Shown piece by piece: positions 1 through 5,440 of a stretch of DNA of 5,689 nt (the stretch's first letter is position 1; each line of letters begins with the position of its first letter). The position numbers and the translations under genes are program-made. The notes under the pieces were generated by a model that saw nothing but the letters and a program-made list of their open reading frames with translations, searched no databases and was not told where the DNA came from. Source of the stretch: Alphaproteobacteria bacterium (GTDB taxonomy: Bacteria > Pseudomonadota > Alphaproteobacteria > UBA828); NCBI GenBank assembly GCA_030604165.1, contig JAUVWK010000202.1, positions 1 through 5,689 of the forward strand. The letters run 5' to 3'.

Positions 1-2
1 CA

Positions 3-992
3 ATGCCTGCTGGCGCCTTACCCGTTGGCGTTTTCATCCTCGGCGATACGCCGCCGCGGCGGCTGGTTGAGTTGAGCCGGCAGGTCGAGGCCTGCGGTTT
101 TTCCGCGCTTTGGTTTGCCGAGGATTATTTCATGCTGTCCGGCTTTGCCAGCGCCGCGATGGCGCTGCAGGCGACCGATAAGATCATGGTCGGCATCGGC
201 GCGATTTCCGGCCGGGTGCGGCACCCGGCGGTGACCGCCATGGAGGCGGCGACGCTTGCCGGCGCTTATCCAGGGCGCTTCAAGCTCGGCATCGGGCACG
301 GCGTGCCGGCTTGGGTCAAACAGATGCAGCTCTATCCGAAGTCGTCGCTCGCCTCGTTGCGCGAGGCGATCACCGGCGTCACGCGGCTGTTGGCCGGCGA
401 AACCCTCACCGAGCAGGCGCCCTATTATGGCTACGACAAGGTGCAGCTGACCCATCCGGCGCCGGACCTCAAGGTGCTGGCCGCGGTGGTGGGGCCGAAG
501 TCGGTCGACCTCTGCGGCGAAATCGCCGACGGCATGGTGATTTCCGTTCTGGCGGGGCCGCAATATGTGCGAACGGTCAAGCAGCGCATCGAGGCTGTCC
601 GCGCGGCGCGCCACTTAGCGGGTTCGTTCGAGTATGTGACCTACGCGCTGGCCAGTGTCGGCAACGACCGTGTCGAGGCCCGGGCCAAGGTACGCCCGGT
701 CGCGGCTTTTTATCTGGGCGCGGTCGGCCCCACCCTGATCACCGGCGTCTATGGTGCCAATGAGAAGCTGGCCGAACTGGTCGCCCGCGGCGGCGCCGCG
801 GCGCTCGAGCAAGAGATGCCCGACGACTGGCTCGATTGGCTGGCCATCGCCGGCAAGCCCGGCGACTGCGTCGAGGGGATCAAGAACCTGTTCGCCGCCG
901 GCGCGACCTCTGTGGTGCTCTGTATCGTGCCGTCGGACGAGCTTGCCACGCAGCTGGAATTCTTCGGGCGCGAGGTGCTGCCGGCGCTCTGA
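3..992 (+). CDS. LLM class flavin-dependent oxidoreductase (luciferase-like monooxygenase family)
   Basis: Probable soluble FMN- or F420-dependent oxidoreductase of the bacterial luciferase / methylene-tetrahydromethanopterin reductase superfamily, predicted single-domain TIM barrel of 329 residues, a usual length for the family. Visible hallmarks are the first barrel strand (PVGVFILGD, residues 7-15), the motif GFSALWFAED (32-41), the second strand and loop IMVGIGAISGRVRHPAVTAM (61-80), and GRFKLGIGHG (91-100). Later come HPAPDLKVLAAVVGPKSV (151-168), the ADGMVIS strand (176-182) and the C-terminal GKPGDCVEGI (285-294), typical of LLM proteins. The flavin type and substrate cannot be told; FMN is the more likely cofactor if the host is an ordinary alphaproteobacterium. 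The start at position 3 fits family N-termini, but only two bases lie upstream, so no ribosome binding site can be checked and a longer N-terminus is possible. It converges on the thiolase gene with 13 bp between stops and no visible terminator. Confidence 0.9.
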   Translation: MPAGALPVGVFILGDTPPRRLVELSRQVEACGFSALWFAEDYFMLSGFASAAMALQATDKIMVGIGAISGRVRHPAVTAMEAATLAGAYPGRFKLGIGHGVPAWVKQMQLYPKSSLASLREAITGVTRLLAGETLTEQAPYYGYDKVQLTHPAPDLKVLAAVVGPKSVDLCGEIADGMVISVLAGPQYVRTVKQRIEAVRAARHLAGSFEYVTYALASVGNDRVEARAKVRPVAAFYLGAVGPTLITGVYGANEKLAELVARGGAAALEQEMPDDWLDWLAIAGKPGDCVEGIKNLFAAGATSVVLCIVPSDELATQLEFFGREVLPAL

Positions 993-1005
993 AGATCGCC
1001 CTGCC

Positions 1006-2208
1006 CTAATGATGCACGTTGGCCGCGAGGATGGTGACCACGGCGGCGGCCGCGTCGTTGCCGATCCAACCGCCGCCGTTTTCCGCCAGCGCGAAGCGCG
1101 CGTCTTGACGCTGCCGCGCGCCGGCGCGTCCACGCATCTGGTCGGCCAGCTCCACGAGCTGCGCCGCGCCGGTGGCGCCGATGGGGTGGCCCTTGCTGAT
1201 AAGGCCGCCGCTGGGGTTGATCGGCATGCGGCCGCCGAGCTCTGTGTCACCGGAATCCAGCAAATCCGCGGCCTCGCCCGGGGCGCAGAGGCCGAGTTGC
1301 TCGCACAGTATGAACTCGGCGGGCGCCGCGGCATCGTGAATCTCGACCACGCTGAGATCGTCCGGCCCCACGCCGGCCTCTTCGTAGGCCGCCGCCGAGG
1401 CGGCCTGCGCCACGGCGGGCGCCTCCGCGTCATCGCCCTCGCCCGAGCGCAACGCGCAGGCCAAAATCTGCACCGGCTCGATCGCCTTGCGCCGCGCGTA
1501 GTCCTCGCTCATCAAAACCAGCGCCGCCGCGCCATCGCCGATGGGCGAGCACATCATCAGCGTCAAGGGCGCCGCGATGACGCGGCTTTCGAGCACCTCT
1601 TCCAGCGTCACCGCCTTGCGATATTGCGCGATGGGGTTGAGCGCCCCCGCCTTGCGCTGTTTTACGGAGACCCTGGCGTAGTCTTCCGCGCTGATCCCGG
1701 TCTGGTCCATATAGTCGCGTGCCAGATTGGCATAGAGGTCCATGAACACGGAGCCGGTGCCGCCGCCGGCCGGTGCGATGCGCTGCTTGAGCGCCGTCAG
1801 TTCCTCCTGATCGGCGGCGGCCTCCAGGGCCTTGAGCGGTACGCTGCGGTCCTCGTTGCTCATCTTCTCGGCGCCGATCGCGAGGGCCACGTCGCATTGG
1901 CCGCTAACGATGGCCATGCGGGCGAGATGGAAGGCGGTGGACGACGAGGCGCAGGCGTTTTCCACATTGACGATCGGTTTGCCGAGCAATCCCGTATGGC
2001 GCAGCGAAACCTGGCCACGCACGCATTCCTGCCCCGTCAGGAGCCCGCCGGCCGCATTGCCGAAAAACACCATGCCGATCTCGTCGCCCGTGGTGTCCGC
2101 GTCATTCAGGGCTTGGCCAACCGCGTCTTCGGCGAGCGAGCGCAGGGTACAGTCGAGAAACTTGCCGAACCGGGTTATGCCGGTTCCCGCAATCACCGCC
2201 TTGCGCAT
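1006..2208 (-). CDS. Thiolase family protein (SCP-x / lipid-transfer type acyl-CoA thiolase)
   Basis: Likely CoA-dependent cleavage or condensation of a 3-ketoacyl-CoA; cytoplasmic; 400 residues, full length for the family. The nucleophilic cysteine is Cys86 in VNVENACASSSTAF (residues 81-94, counted from the chosen start). Other active-site signatures are VEIHDAAAPAE (288-298, His291) and the general-base loop GGLISKGHPIGATGAAQ (334-350, His341). The C-terminal loop reads AENGGGWIGNDAA (375-387) rather than the CxG motif of classical degradative thiolases. This is characteristic of the SCP-x / lipid-transfer-like subfamily, so the missing second cysteine is a family trait, not damage. The start at 2208 is preferred over an in-frame ATG at 2223 because GGAGG lies inside those extra codons, 8 nt before the 2208 ATG. 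It is the last gene of the four-gene minus-strand block, 147 bp after the ABC gene. The substrate is unknown; lipid, sterol-like or terpenoid acyl-CoAs are possible. Confidence 0.92.
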   Translation of the reverse strand: MRKAVIAGTGITRFGKFLDCTLRSLAEDAVGQALNDADTTGDEIGMVFFGNAAGGLLTGQECVRGQVSLRHTGLLGKPIVNVENACASSSTAFHLARMAIVSGQCDVALAIGAEKMSNEDRSVPLKALEAAADQEELTALKQRIAPAGGGTGSVFMDLYANLARDYMDQTGISAEDYARVSVKQRKAGALNPIAQYRKAVTLEEVLESRVIAAPLTLMMCSPIGDGAAALVLMSEDYARRKAIEPVQILACALRSGEGDDAEAPAVAQAASAAAYEEAGVGPDDLSVVEIHDAAAPAEFILCEQLGLCAPGEAADLLDSGDTELGGRMPINPSGGLISKGHPIGATGAAQLVELADQMRGRAGARQRQDARFALAENGGGWIGNDAAAAVVTILAANVHH

Positions 2209-2216
2209 GTCCCCTT

Positions 2217-2221
2217 CCTCC
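2217..2221 (-). promoter_or_regulatory. Shine-Dalgarno site deciding the thiolase start
   Basis: On the minus strand this reads GGAGG, with 8 nt to the ATG at 2208. It overlaps the codons that would follow the alternative upstream ATG at 2223. The shorter protein beginning MRKAVIAGTG, a normal thiolase N-terminus, is therefore the probable product. Confidence 0.8.
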
Positions 2222-2235
2222 ATGTCCTTGGCTCA

Positions 2236-2262
2236 GGTGGCGGTTTCCCGGCCGGGGCCACC
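2236..2262. repeat. Short GC-rich inverted repeat between the ABC and thiolase genes
   Basis: GGTGGC (2236-2241) is perfectly complementary to GCCACC (2257-2262) across a 15-base loop. The loop carries the palindrome CCCGGCCGGG (2247-2256). It would lie in the 5' leader of a thiolase transcript. There is no following T-run on either strand, so it is not a standard terminator. It may be an mRNA structure or an operator, or chance in GC-rich DNA. Confidence 0.3.
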
Positions 2263-2277
2263 CGATCACGCGGCGAC

Positions 2278-2283
2278 ACTATA
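2278..2283 (-). promoter_or_regulatory. Possible -10 element upstream of the thiolase
   Basis: The minus strand reads TATAGT, five of six matches to the sigma-70 -10 consensus, in the only AT-leaning patch of the 147 bp gap and about 70 bp before the thiolase start. No good -35 hexamer sits at 16-18 bp; TTGTGC is 20 bp upstream. An internal promoter for the thiolase is possible but weakly supported. Confidence 0.2.
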
Positions 2284-2355
2284 AAGGAAGACAACCGAGA
2301 TAGGCACAATCACCGCTTTGGCGAGACCCGGCCGGCGAAGACGGATAGGGCGGTA

Positions 2356-3459
2356 TCAGGCGCCCGGCCGGGGCTTGAAGGCTTCGCCCGCGTCGTCGAA
2401 CAAATGACAGCGCGCGAGCGGCAGCGCCAGCGAGACGATATCGCCGGGCTTTGCCGCCACCTCGCCCGGCACGACCGCGCGCAGCAGTCCCGCCTCGCTC
2501 TGCGTCCGTAGCCGCGTTTTCCCCCGCTTCTGTTCGATGTTCTGCAGCTTTGCCTCAACGAGCGCGGTGTCGCTCTTCGTCTGCGCCCCCAGCGTGACAT
2601 GGTTGGCGCGCACGCCGAGCGTGACATGTTCCCCGACTAAGGCCATGCCCGGCGCGAGGGGCAGCGTCAGCGTCTCGCCCCCGCTCAGGCGCACGGTCAC
2701 GCCCGCCTCGCCGGTCGCGGTGATCACCGCGGCCAGCAGGTTCATGGGCGGCGCGCCAAAATACTTGGCGACGAAGAGGTTCGCCGGCCTGTCCAGCAGC
2801 GCCGCCGGCGCGCCGACCTGCCGCACCGTACCGGCATCCATCAGGACGATACGGTCGGCGAGCCGCAGCGCTTCGGCCTTGTCCTCGGTGGCGTAGATGA
2901 TGGTCGCGTCCTGTTCGCGGTGTAATTGGACGATCTGCCGGCGCATCCAAGCGCGGCCCTCCTCCGCGTTCTTGCCGCTCGGCGGCTGGATCAGATAGGC
3001 CCCCGGCTGGCGCACCAGGGCGCGCGCCAGATCGACCCGCCGGCGCTGCTCCTCGGTCAGTTTTTTAGGTTTTTTGTCCAACACGTCGGCCACGCCGCAG
3101 CGCGCGGCCGCCGCCCGCACATCGCTGTCGATCGCCGCGCTGGCACGCTTCGCCATGCGCAAGGGAAAGGCAATATTGTCGAAGACGGATTTGTGCGGCA
3201 GCAGCGTGGGCGGTTGAAACACCATGGCGACGTTGCGCTGACCGGCCTTGAGCGTGTTCACCGCCCTGCCGTCGATTATCACCTCGCCGGCGGCGATCTT
3301 GACGATGCCCGCGATCGCCTTGAGCAAGGTCAACTTGCCGCAGTCGGCCGCGCCGAGCAGCGCCGTGACCTCGCCGTCGCGGATATCCAGATCGACGCCG
3401 TCGAGAACCACCCGGCGGTCGCCGGCCGCCACGACACCGCGCAGCGTAATGTTGGCCAT
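2356..3459 (-). CDS. MalK/UgpC-type ABC ATP-binding protein with degenerate catalytic motifs (probable pseudo-ATPase)
   Basis: A 367-residue protein with the architecture of CUT1 sugar/glycerol-phosphate importer ATPases: nucleotide-binding domain at about 1-236 and a TOBE/OB regulatory domain at about 237-367. Family identity is clear from VAMVFQ (77-82, Q-loop Gln82 kept), ARALVRQP (145-152), LADRIVLMDAGTVRQVGAP (200-218), FVAKYFGAPPMNLL (229-242) and RCHLF (350-354), the last also seen in MalK. The catalytic motifs are altered almost throughout. The A-loop aromatic position is Ala12. Walker A is GAADCGKLT (36-44), with Lys42 kept but Leu43 where Ser/Thr binds magnesium. The signature is LTEEQ (134-138) instead of LSGGQ. 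The Walker B end reads LIQPP (156-160), with Asp and Glu replaced by Gln158 and Pro159. The D-loop Asp position is Ala165. The H-loop reads ATEDKAEA, with Glu192 for His. ATP hydrolysis therefore looks very unlikely; a regulatory, scaffolding or partner-subunit role is an inference. No permease or binding-protein gene is nearby. The frame is intact and codons are GC3-rich, like those of its neighbours. Confidence 0.9.
   Translation of the reverse strand: MANITLRGVVAAGDRRVVLDGVDLDIRDGEVTALLGAADCGKLTLLKAIAGIVKIAAGEVIIDGRAVNTLKAGQRNVAMVFQPPTLLPHKSVFDNIAFPLRMAKRASAAIDSDVRAAAARCGVADVLDKKPKKLTEEQRRRVDLARALVRQPGAYLIQPPSGKNAEEGRAWMRRQIVQLHREQDATIIYATEDKAEALRLADRIVLMDAGTVRQVGAPAALLDRPANLFVAKYFGAPPMNLLAAVITATGEAGVTVRLSGGETLTLPLAPGMALVGEHVTLGVRANHVTLGAQTKSDTALVEAKLQNIEQKRGKTRLRTQSEAGLLRAVVPGEVAAKPGDIVSLALPLARCHLFDDAGEAFKPRPGA
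3061..3077 (-). other. Two A6 runs inside the ABC gene
   Basis: On the coding strand two runs of six A separated by CCT encode Lys-Lys-Pro-Lys-Lys (129-133), directly before the altered signature motif. AAA codons are scarce elsewhere in this gene, which otherwise uses AAG. Such runs can promote polymerase slippage, but the reading phase (AAA AAA C) does not match a classical A-AAA-AAC ribosomal slip site. Confidence 0.5.
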
Positions 3460-3462
3460 GGG

Positions 3463-3495
3463 CTCCTCGGGGGATCCTCGGGGGCTCCTCAGGCG
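3463..3495 (-). repeat. Three tandem 11-bp units with Shine-Dalgarno cores upstream of the ABC gene
   Basis: On the plus strand the units are CTCCTCGGGGG (3463-3473), ATCCTCGGGGG (3474-3484) and the diverged CTCCTCAGGCG (3485-3495). They fill nearly all of the 41 bp between the dehydrogenase stop and the ABC start. On the mRNA each unit carries GAGGA, giving three ribosome-binding-like cores in a row. The nearest AGGAG (3463-3467) is only 3 nt from the ATG, shorter than usual; the next core is 14 nt away, too far. The repeat could tune translation of the ABC gene by repeat number or by structure. Confidence 0.7.
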
Positions 3496-3500
3496 GAGCG

Positions 3501-4532
3501 TCAGACCTCGAGCACGATCTTGCCGAAGAACTTGCGGCTCGCCAGCTTTTCGTGCGCCGCCGCCATCTCCTGCAAGGGATAGACGCTGTCGATCACCGGC
3601 TCGAGCTTGCCCTGCGCCACCAGATCGAGAACCGCGCTATTGGTGGTCTTCGGCGCGAAATGCGTGCTGCTCACGGTGATCTGCTTGCGGAAAAATTCGA
3701 TCATGTCGATCTCGACCTTCTCGCCCGCATGCGCGCCGCAGGTGCAGAGCCGGCCATTGTGGGCCAAGGCGACGATGCTCTCCTGCAACACCCCGCCCCC
3801 CACCATCTCGATGCAGACGTCGACGCCGCGCTCCTCGGTCAGCGCCATCACCGCCTCGGCCAAGTTTTGCGTGTTGTAATTGATGCCCTCGTCGGCGCCC
3901 AATTGCTTTGCCCGTTCCAACTTCTCGTCGGCGCCGGCGGAGACGATGATCCGCGCCCCGGCCAGCTTGGCGATCTGCACCGCCGCCGAGCCGACGCCGC
4001 TGCCGGCCGCATTGATCAACACGGTCTCGCCCTGAACCAGTTTGGCGCGGCGGACGATCATCTCCCATGCCGTCGCCATGGCGACCTGGGTCGCCGCGGC
4101 GTCGATGAACGATATCCCGTCGGGAAGCGGAATCACGTTGTGCTGCGTGACCTTGACGTATTCGGCGTAGGTGCCCCACGAGGTGACGCCGAGCTTGTCG
4201 AAGGTCATGCAGATATTGTCCATGCCGGCGAGACAATGGGCGCAATGGCCGCATGAGGTGGTGAGATACGGCATCGCCTTGTCGCCGACCTTGAACGCCG
4301 TCACGCCCTCGCCCACCTCGGCGATCACGCCGGCGCCCTCGACCCCCAGAATGTGCGGCATGGCCAACTGAAAATAGCCGGAGACGCCATCGCGCACATC
4401 CAGATCGAAGTGATTGAGACCGACCGCCTTGAGATTGATCAAGACCTCGCCGAGGCCGATCTTGGGCGTCTCGATGTCTTCGTATTTGAGTTGATCGACG
4501 CCGCCGTGCGCGTGAATGACGACCGCTTTCAT
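3501..4532 (-). CDS. Zinc-binding medium-chain alcohol dehydrogenase / quinone oxidoreductase-like protein
   Basis: An NAD(P)H-dependent oxidoreductase of the medium-chain dehydrogenase/reductase superfamily, 343 residues, full length. The N-terminal GroES-like catalytic domain spans about 1-150 and the Rossmann domain about 150-290, with the nucleotide-binding loop NAAGSGVGSAAVQIAK (174-189). Four cysteines in CGHCAHCLAGMDNIC (94, 97, 100, 108) form a complete structural-zinc lobe. The catalytic-zinc ligands of classical alcohol dehydrogenases are not all present: the usual Cys position is Asn40 (GLNHFD) and the GHE histidine is Val64 (GVEGAG). It is therefore more likely a zinc-independent reductase, for example an enoyl or quinone reductase, than a classical alcohol dehydrogenase. 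The ATG follows an AGAGGAA site at good spacing. It lies 27 bp after the VOC gene and 41 bp before the ABC gene, consistent with co-transcription. The substrate is unknown. Confidence 0.92.
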   Translation of the reverse strand: MKAVVIHAHGGVDQLKYEDIETPKIGLGEVLINLKAVGLNHFDLDVRDGVSGYFQLAMPHILGVEGAGVIAEVGEGVTAFKVGDKAMPYLTTSCGHCAHCLAGMDNICMTFDKLGVTSWGTYAEYVKVTQHNVIPLPDGISFIDAAATQVAMATAWEMIVRRAKLVQGETVLINAAGSGVGSAAVQIAKLAGARIIVSAGADEKLERAKQLGADEGINYNTQNLAEAVMALTEERGVDVCIEMVGGGVLQESIVALAHNGRLCTCGAHAGEKVEIDMIEFFRKQITVSSTHFAPKTTNSAVLDLVAQGKLEPVIDSVYPLQEMAAAHEKLASRKFFGKIVLEV

Positions 4533-4540
4533 TGCCGTTT

Positions 4541-4544
4541 CCTC
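4541..4544 (-). promoter_or_regulatory. Shine-Dalgarno site of the dehydrogenase gene
   Basis: The minus strand reads GAGG within AGAGGAA, 8 nt before the ATG at 4532. It falls in the 27 bp spacer after the VOC gene stop, supporting both the start choice and translation from a shared transcript. Confidence 0.75.
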
Positions 4545-4559
4545 TCCCGTGTTCCGGTC

Positions 4560-5342
4560 CTATTTGCGGCGCTTGGGCGTGGTGCGCCGCTTTTTCACAG
4601 TCTTCACCTTCACAGTCTTCGCCTTCACCGTCTTCGCCGGCGGCTTGCGCTTGGCCGCGCTCTTCGCCGTCCGTTCGGGTTTGGGCTTGGCTTTGGTTTT
4701 GCCGGCAACGCCGCGTTTCGCCGCGCTCGCGCCGAGCCTCTGTCGCGCGGTCGTCGGTCCGCTCCGTCCGCTTTTGCTTCGCGCGGTGGTTTTTCGTCCA
4801 CGCGCGATGGCCGCGCTACGCCGGCCCGTCTTTCTGCCGGTCGCCTTGCGGGCGGGCCGCCTTTGGGCGCTCGCCCCGCGCTTGCGCCGCGCGGGATAGG
4901 TGGCGGAGGCCGCTTTCTCGGTCTGATCCCGGTCCGGCGGTCCCTTGAGTTCGACAGTGTTGCCATCGGGATCCGTAATATACATGGAAGGGCCGTGGCC
5001 GTTCGCGCCGTAGCGGCGCTCCACCTTGCCCGGCTTGACGCCGCGCCGGCGCAAATAGAGGCGTAGCGCCTGCTCGTCGAAGCGCCGGAGCTGCACCGCG
5101 AAGTGGTCCATATTGCGTCGTTTCGCGCCCGGCGCCGCGCCGCCGGCCTTGCCGCTCGCGCTCGCGACGTCGACCAAATCGATCAAGGCATTGCCGACCC
5201 GGAGCTGGTGCAGCCCCAGCTCGGGGAGCCGCCGCTCCTCTTCGCAGCCAAGCACCCGCTTGTACCAACGGATGGAGCGCTCGATGTTCTTGACCCGCAG
5301 GACGATGTGATCGAGACCGATGGTCTCAATGGCGGCGCTCAT
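4560..5342 (-). CDS. VOC/glyoxalase-fold protein with a long Lys/Arg-rich histone-like tail
   Basis: A 260-residue protein in two unlike halves. Residues 1 to about 137 form a complete vicinal-oxygen-chelate domain: GLDHIVLRVKNIERSIRWYK (9-28), LGCEEERRLPELGLHQLRVG (31-50), MDHFAVQL (78-85) and the closing YITDPDGNTVELKGPP (121-136). His12, His80 and Glu131 sit where metal ligands lie in FosA- and glyoxalase-like proteins, so a metal-dependent lyase, dioxygenase or thiol-transferase chemistry is possible. A bare VOC domain of this type normally ends near 135-140. Here residues 145-260 add a low-complexity tail with about 44 Lys/Arg in 116 residues, one acidic residue (Glu223), and much Ala, Thr, Gly and Pro. 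It resembles histone H1, AlgP or Hc1-type tails and probably binds nucleic acid or another polyanion. The tail is in frame, has no stop, and ends KRRK. The start has a weak AAGAG site 6 nt upstream (5349-5353). It is the first gene of the minus-strand block. Confidence 0.88.
   Translation of the reverse strand: MSAAIETIGLDHIVLRVKNIERSIRWYKRVLGCEEERRLPELGLHQLRVGNALIDLVDVASASGKAGGAAPGAKRRNMDHFAVQLRRFDEQALRLYLRRRGVKPGKVERRYGANGHGPSMYITDPDGNTVELKGPPDRDQTEKAASATYPARRKRGASAQRRPARKATGRKTGRRSAAIARGRKTTARSKSGRSGPTTARQRLGASAAKRGVAGKTKAKPKPERTAKSAAKRKPPAKTVKAKTVKVKTVKKRRTTPKRRK
4594..4638 (-). repeat. Three tandem 15-bp repeats coding for the Lys-Thr-Val-Lys tail segment
   Basis: On the plus strand the units are TTCACAGTCTTCACC, TTCACAGTCTTCGCC and TTCACCGTCTTCGCC, differing by one or two bases. 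On the coding strand they specify the pentapeptide Lys-Thr-Val-Lys-Ala/Val, giving AKTVKAKTVKVKTVK at residues 236-250. The near identity at DNA level points to recent duplication, and copy number may vary between strains. Confidence 0.85.
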
Positions 5343-5348
5343 GGATCA

Positions 5349-5353
5349 CTCTT
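5349..5353 (-). promoter_or_regulatory. Weak Shine-Dalgarno site of the VOC gene
   Basis: The minus strand reads AAGAG, 6 nt before the ATG at 5342. It is a poorer match than the sites of the dehydrogenase and thiolase genes, but no better site or alternative start is visible nearby. Confidence 0.45.
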
Positions 5354-5369
5354 ACCAATTGTTCTGGCG

Positions 5370-5397
5370 ATCAAATACGGGCGCCTATCAATTACAA
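5370..5397 (-). promoter_or_regulatory. Possible promoter for the four-gene minus-strand block
   Basis: On the minus strand TTGTAA (5392-5397) and TTTGAT (5370-5375) are 16 bp apart, each matching four of six bases of the sigma-70 consensus. They lie in an AT-rich island within the 98 bp gap between the right-edge gene and the VOC start. The position is right for an operon promoter, but the match is weak. Confidence 0.28.
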
Positions 5398-5440
5398 TGC
5401 CCACGCCGCCTTGTCGATGGCCGGGTCGACGCTCCGGGCG

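Noticed and set aside
993..1005. A bidirectional terminator between the convergent LLM and thiolase genes
   Set aside because: Only 13 bp separate the stops and no hairpin with a T-run is visible there.
615..1433. A 272-codon minus-strand open frame overlapping the LLM gene end and thiolase end
   Set aside because: Its first part is an out-of-frame reading of the thiolase gene and the rest is antisense to the LLM gene; its composition is that of a shadow frame.
2209..2223. An upstream ATG at 2223 as the thiolase start
   Set aside because: The added residues MEEGD are encoded by the Shine-Dalgarno site itself, and family N-termini begin at the MRKAV methionine.
2247..2371. Three copies of CCCGGCCGG (2247, 2327, 2363) as a repeat family or operator array
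   Set aside because: The copies are short and purely G/C, spacing is irregular, and one lies inside the ABC coding sequence. Chance in GC-rich DNA explains them.
751..2511. A 586-codon open frame on the plus strand across the thiolase gene
   Set aside because: It is antisense to the thiolase, runs from inside the LLM gene into the ABC gene, and its translation is an Arg/Ala/Gly-rich string with no recognisable domain. Long antisense frames are expected in GC-rich coding DNA.
2356..3459. The ABC gene as a pseudogene
   Set aside because: There is no frameshift or internal stop, the TOBE domain is complete, and codon third positions remain GC-rich. The changes sit at catalytic positions, which fits repurposing better, though very recent decay cannot be fully excluded.
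4353..5066. A 237-codon plus-strand frame opposite the VOC gene and the dehydrogenase start
   Set aside because: It is the antisense of the low-complexity Lys/Arg tail, which produces repetitive Leu/Arg/Phe-rich strings. The minus-strand VOC domain has clear family motifs and this frame has none.
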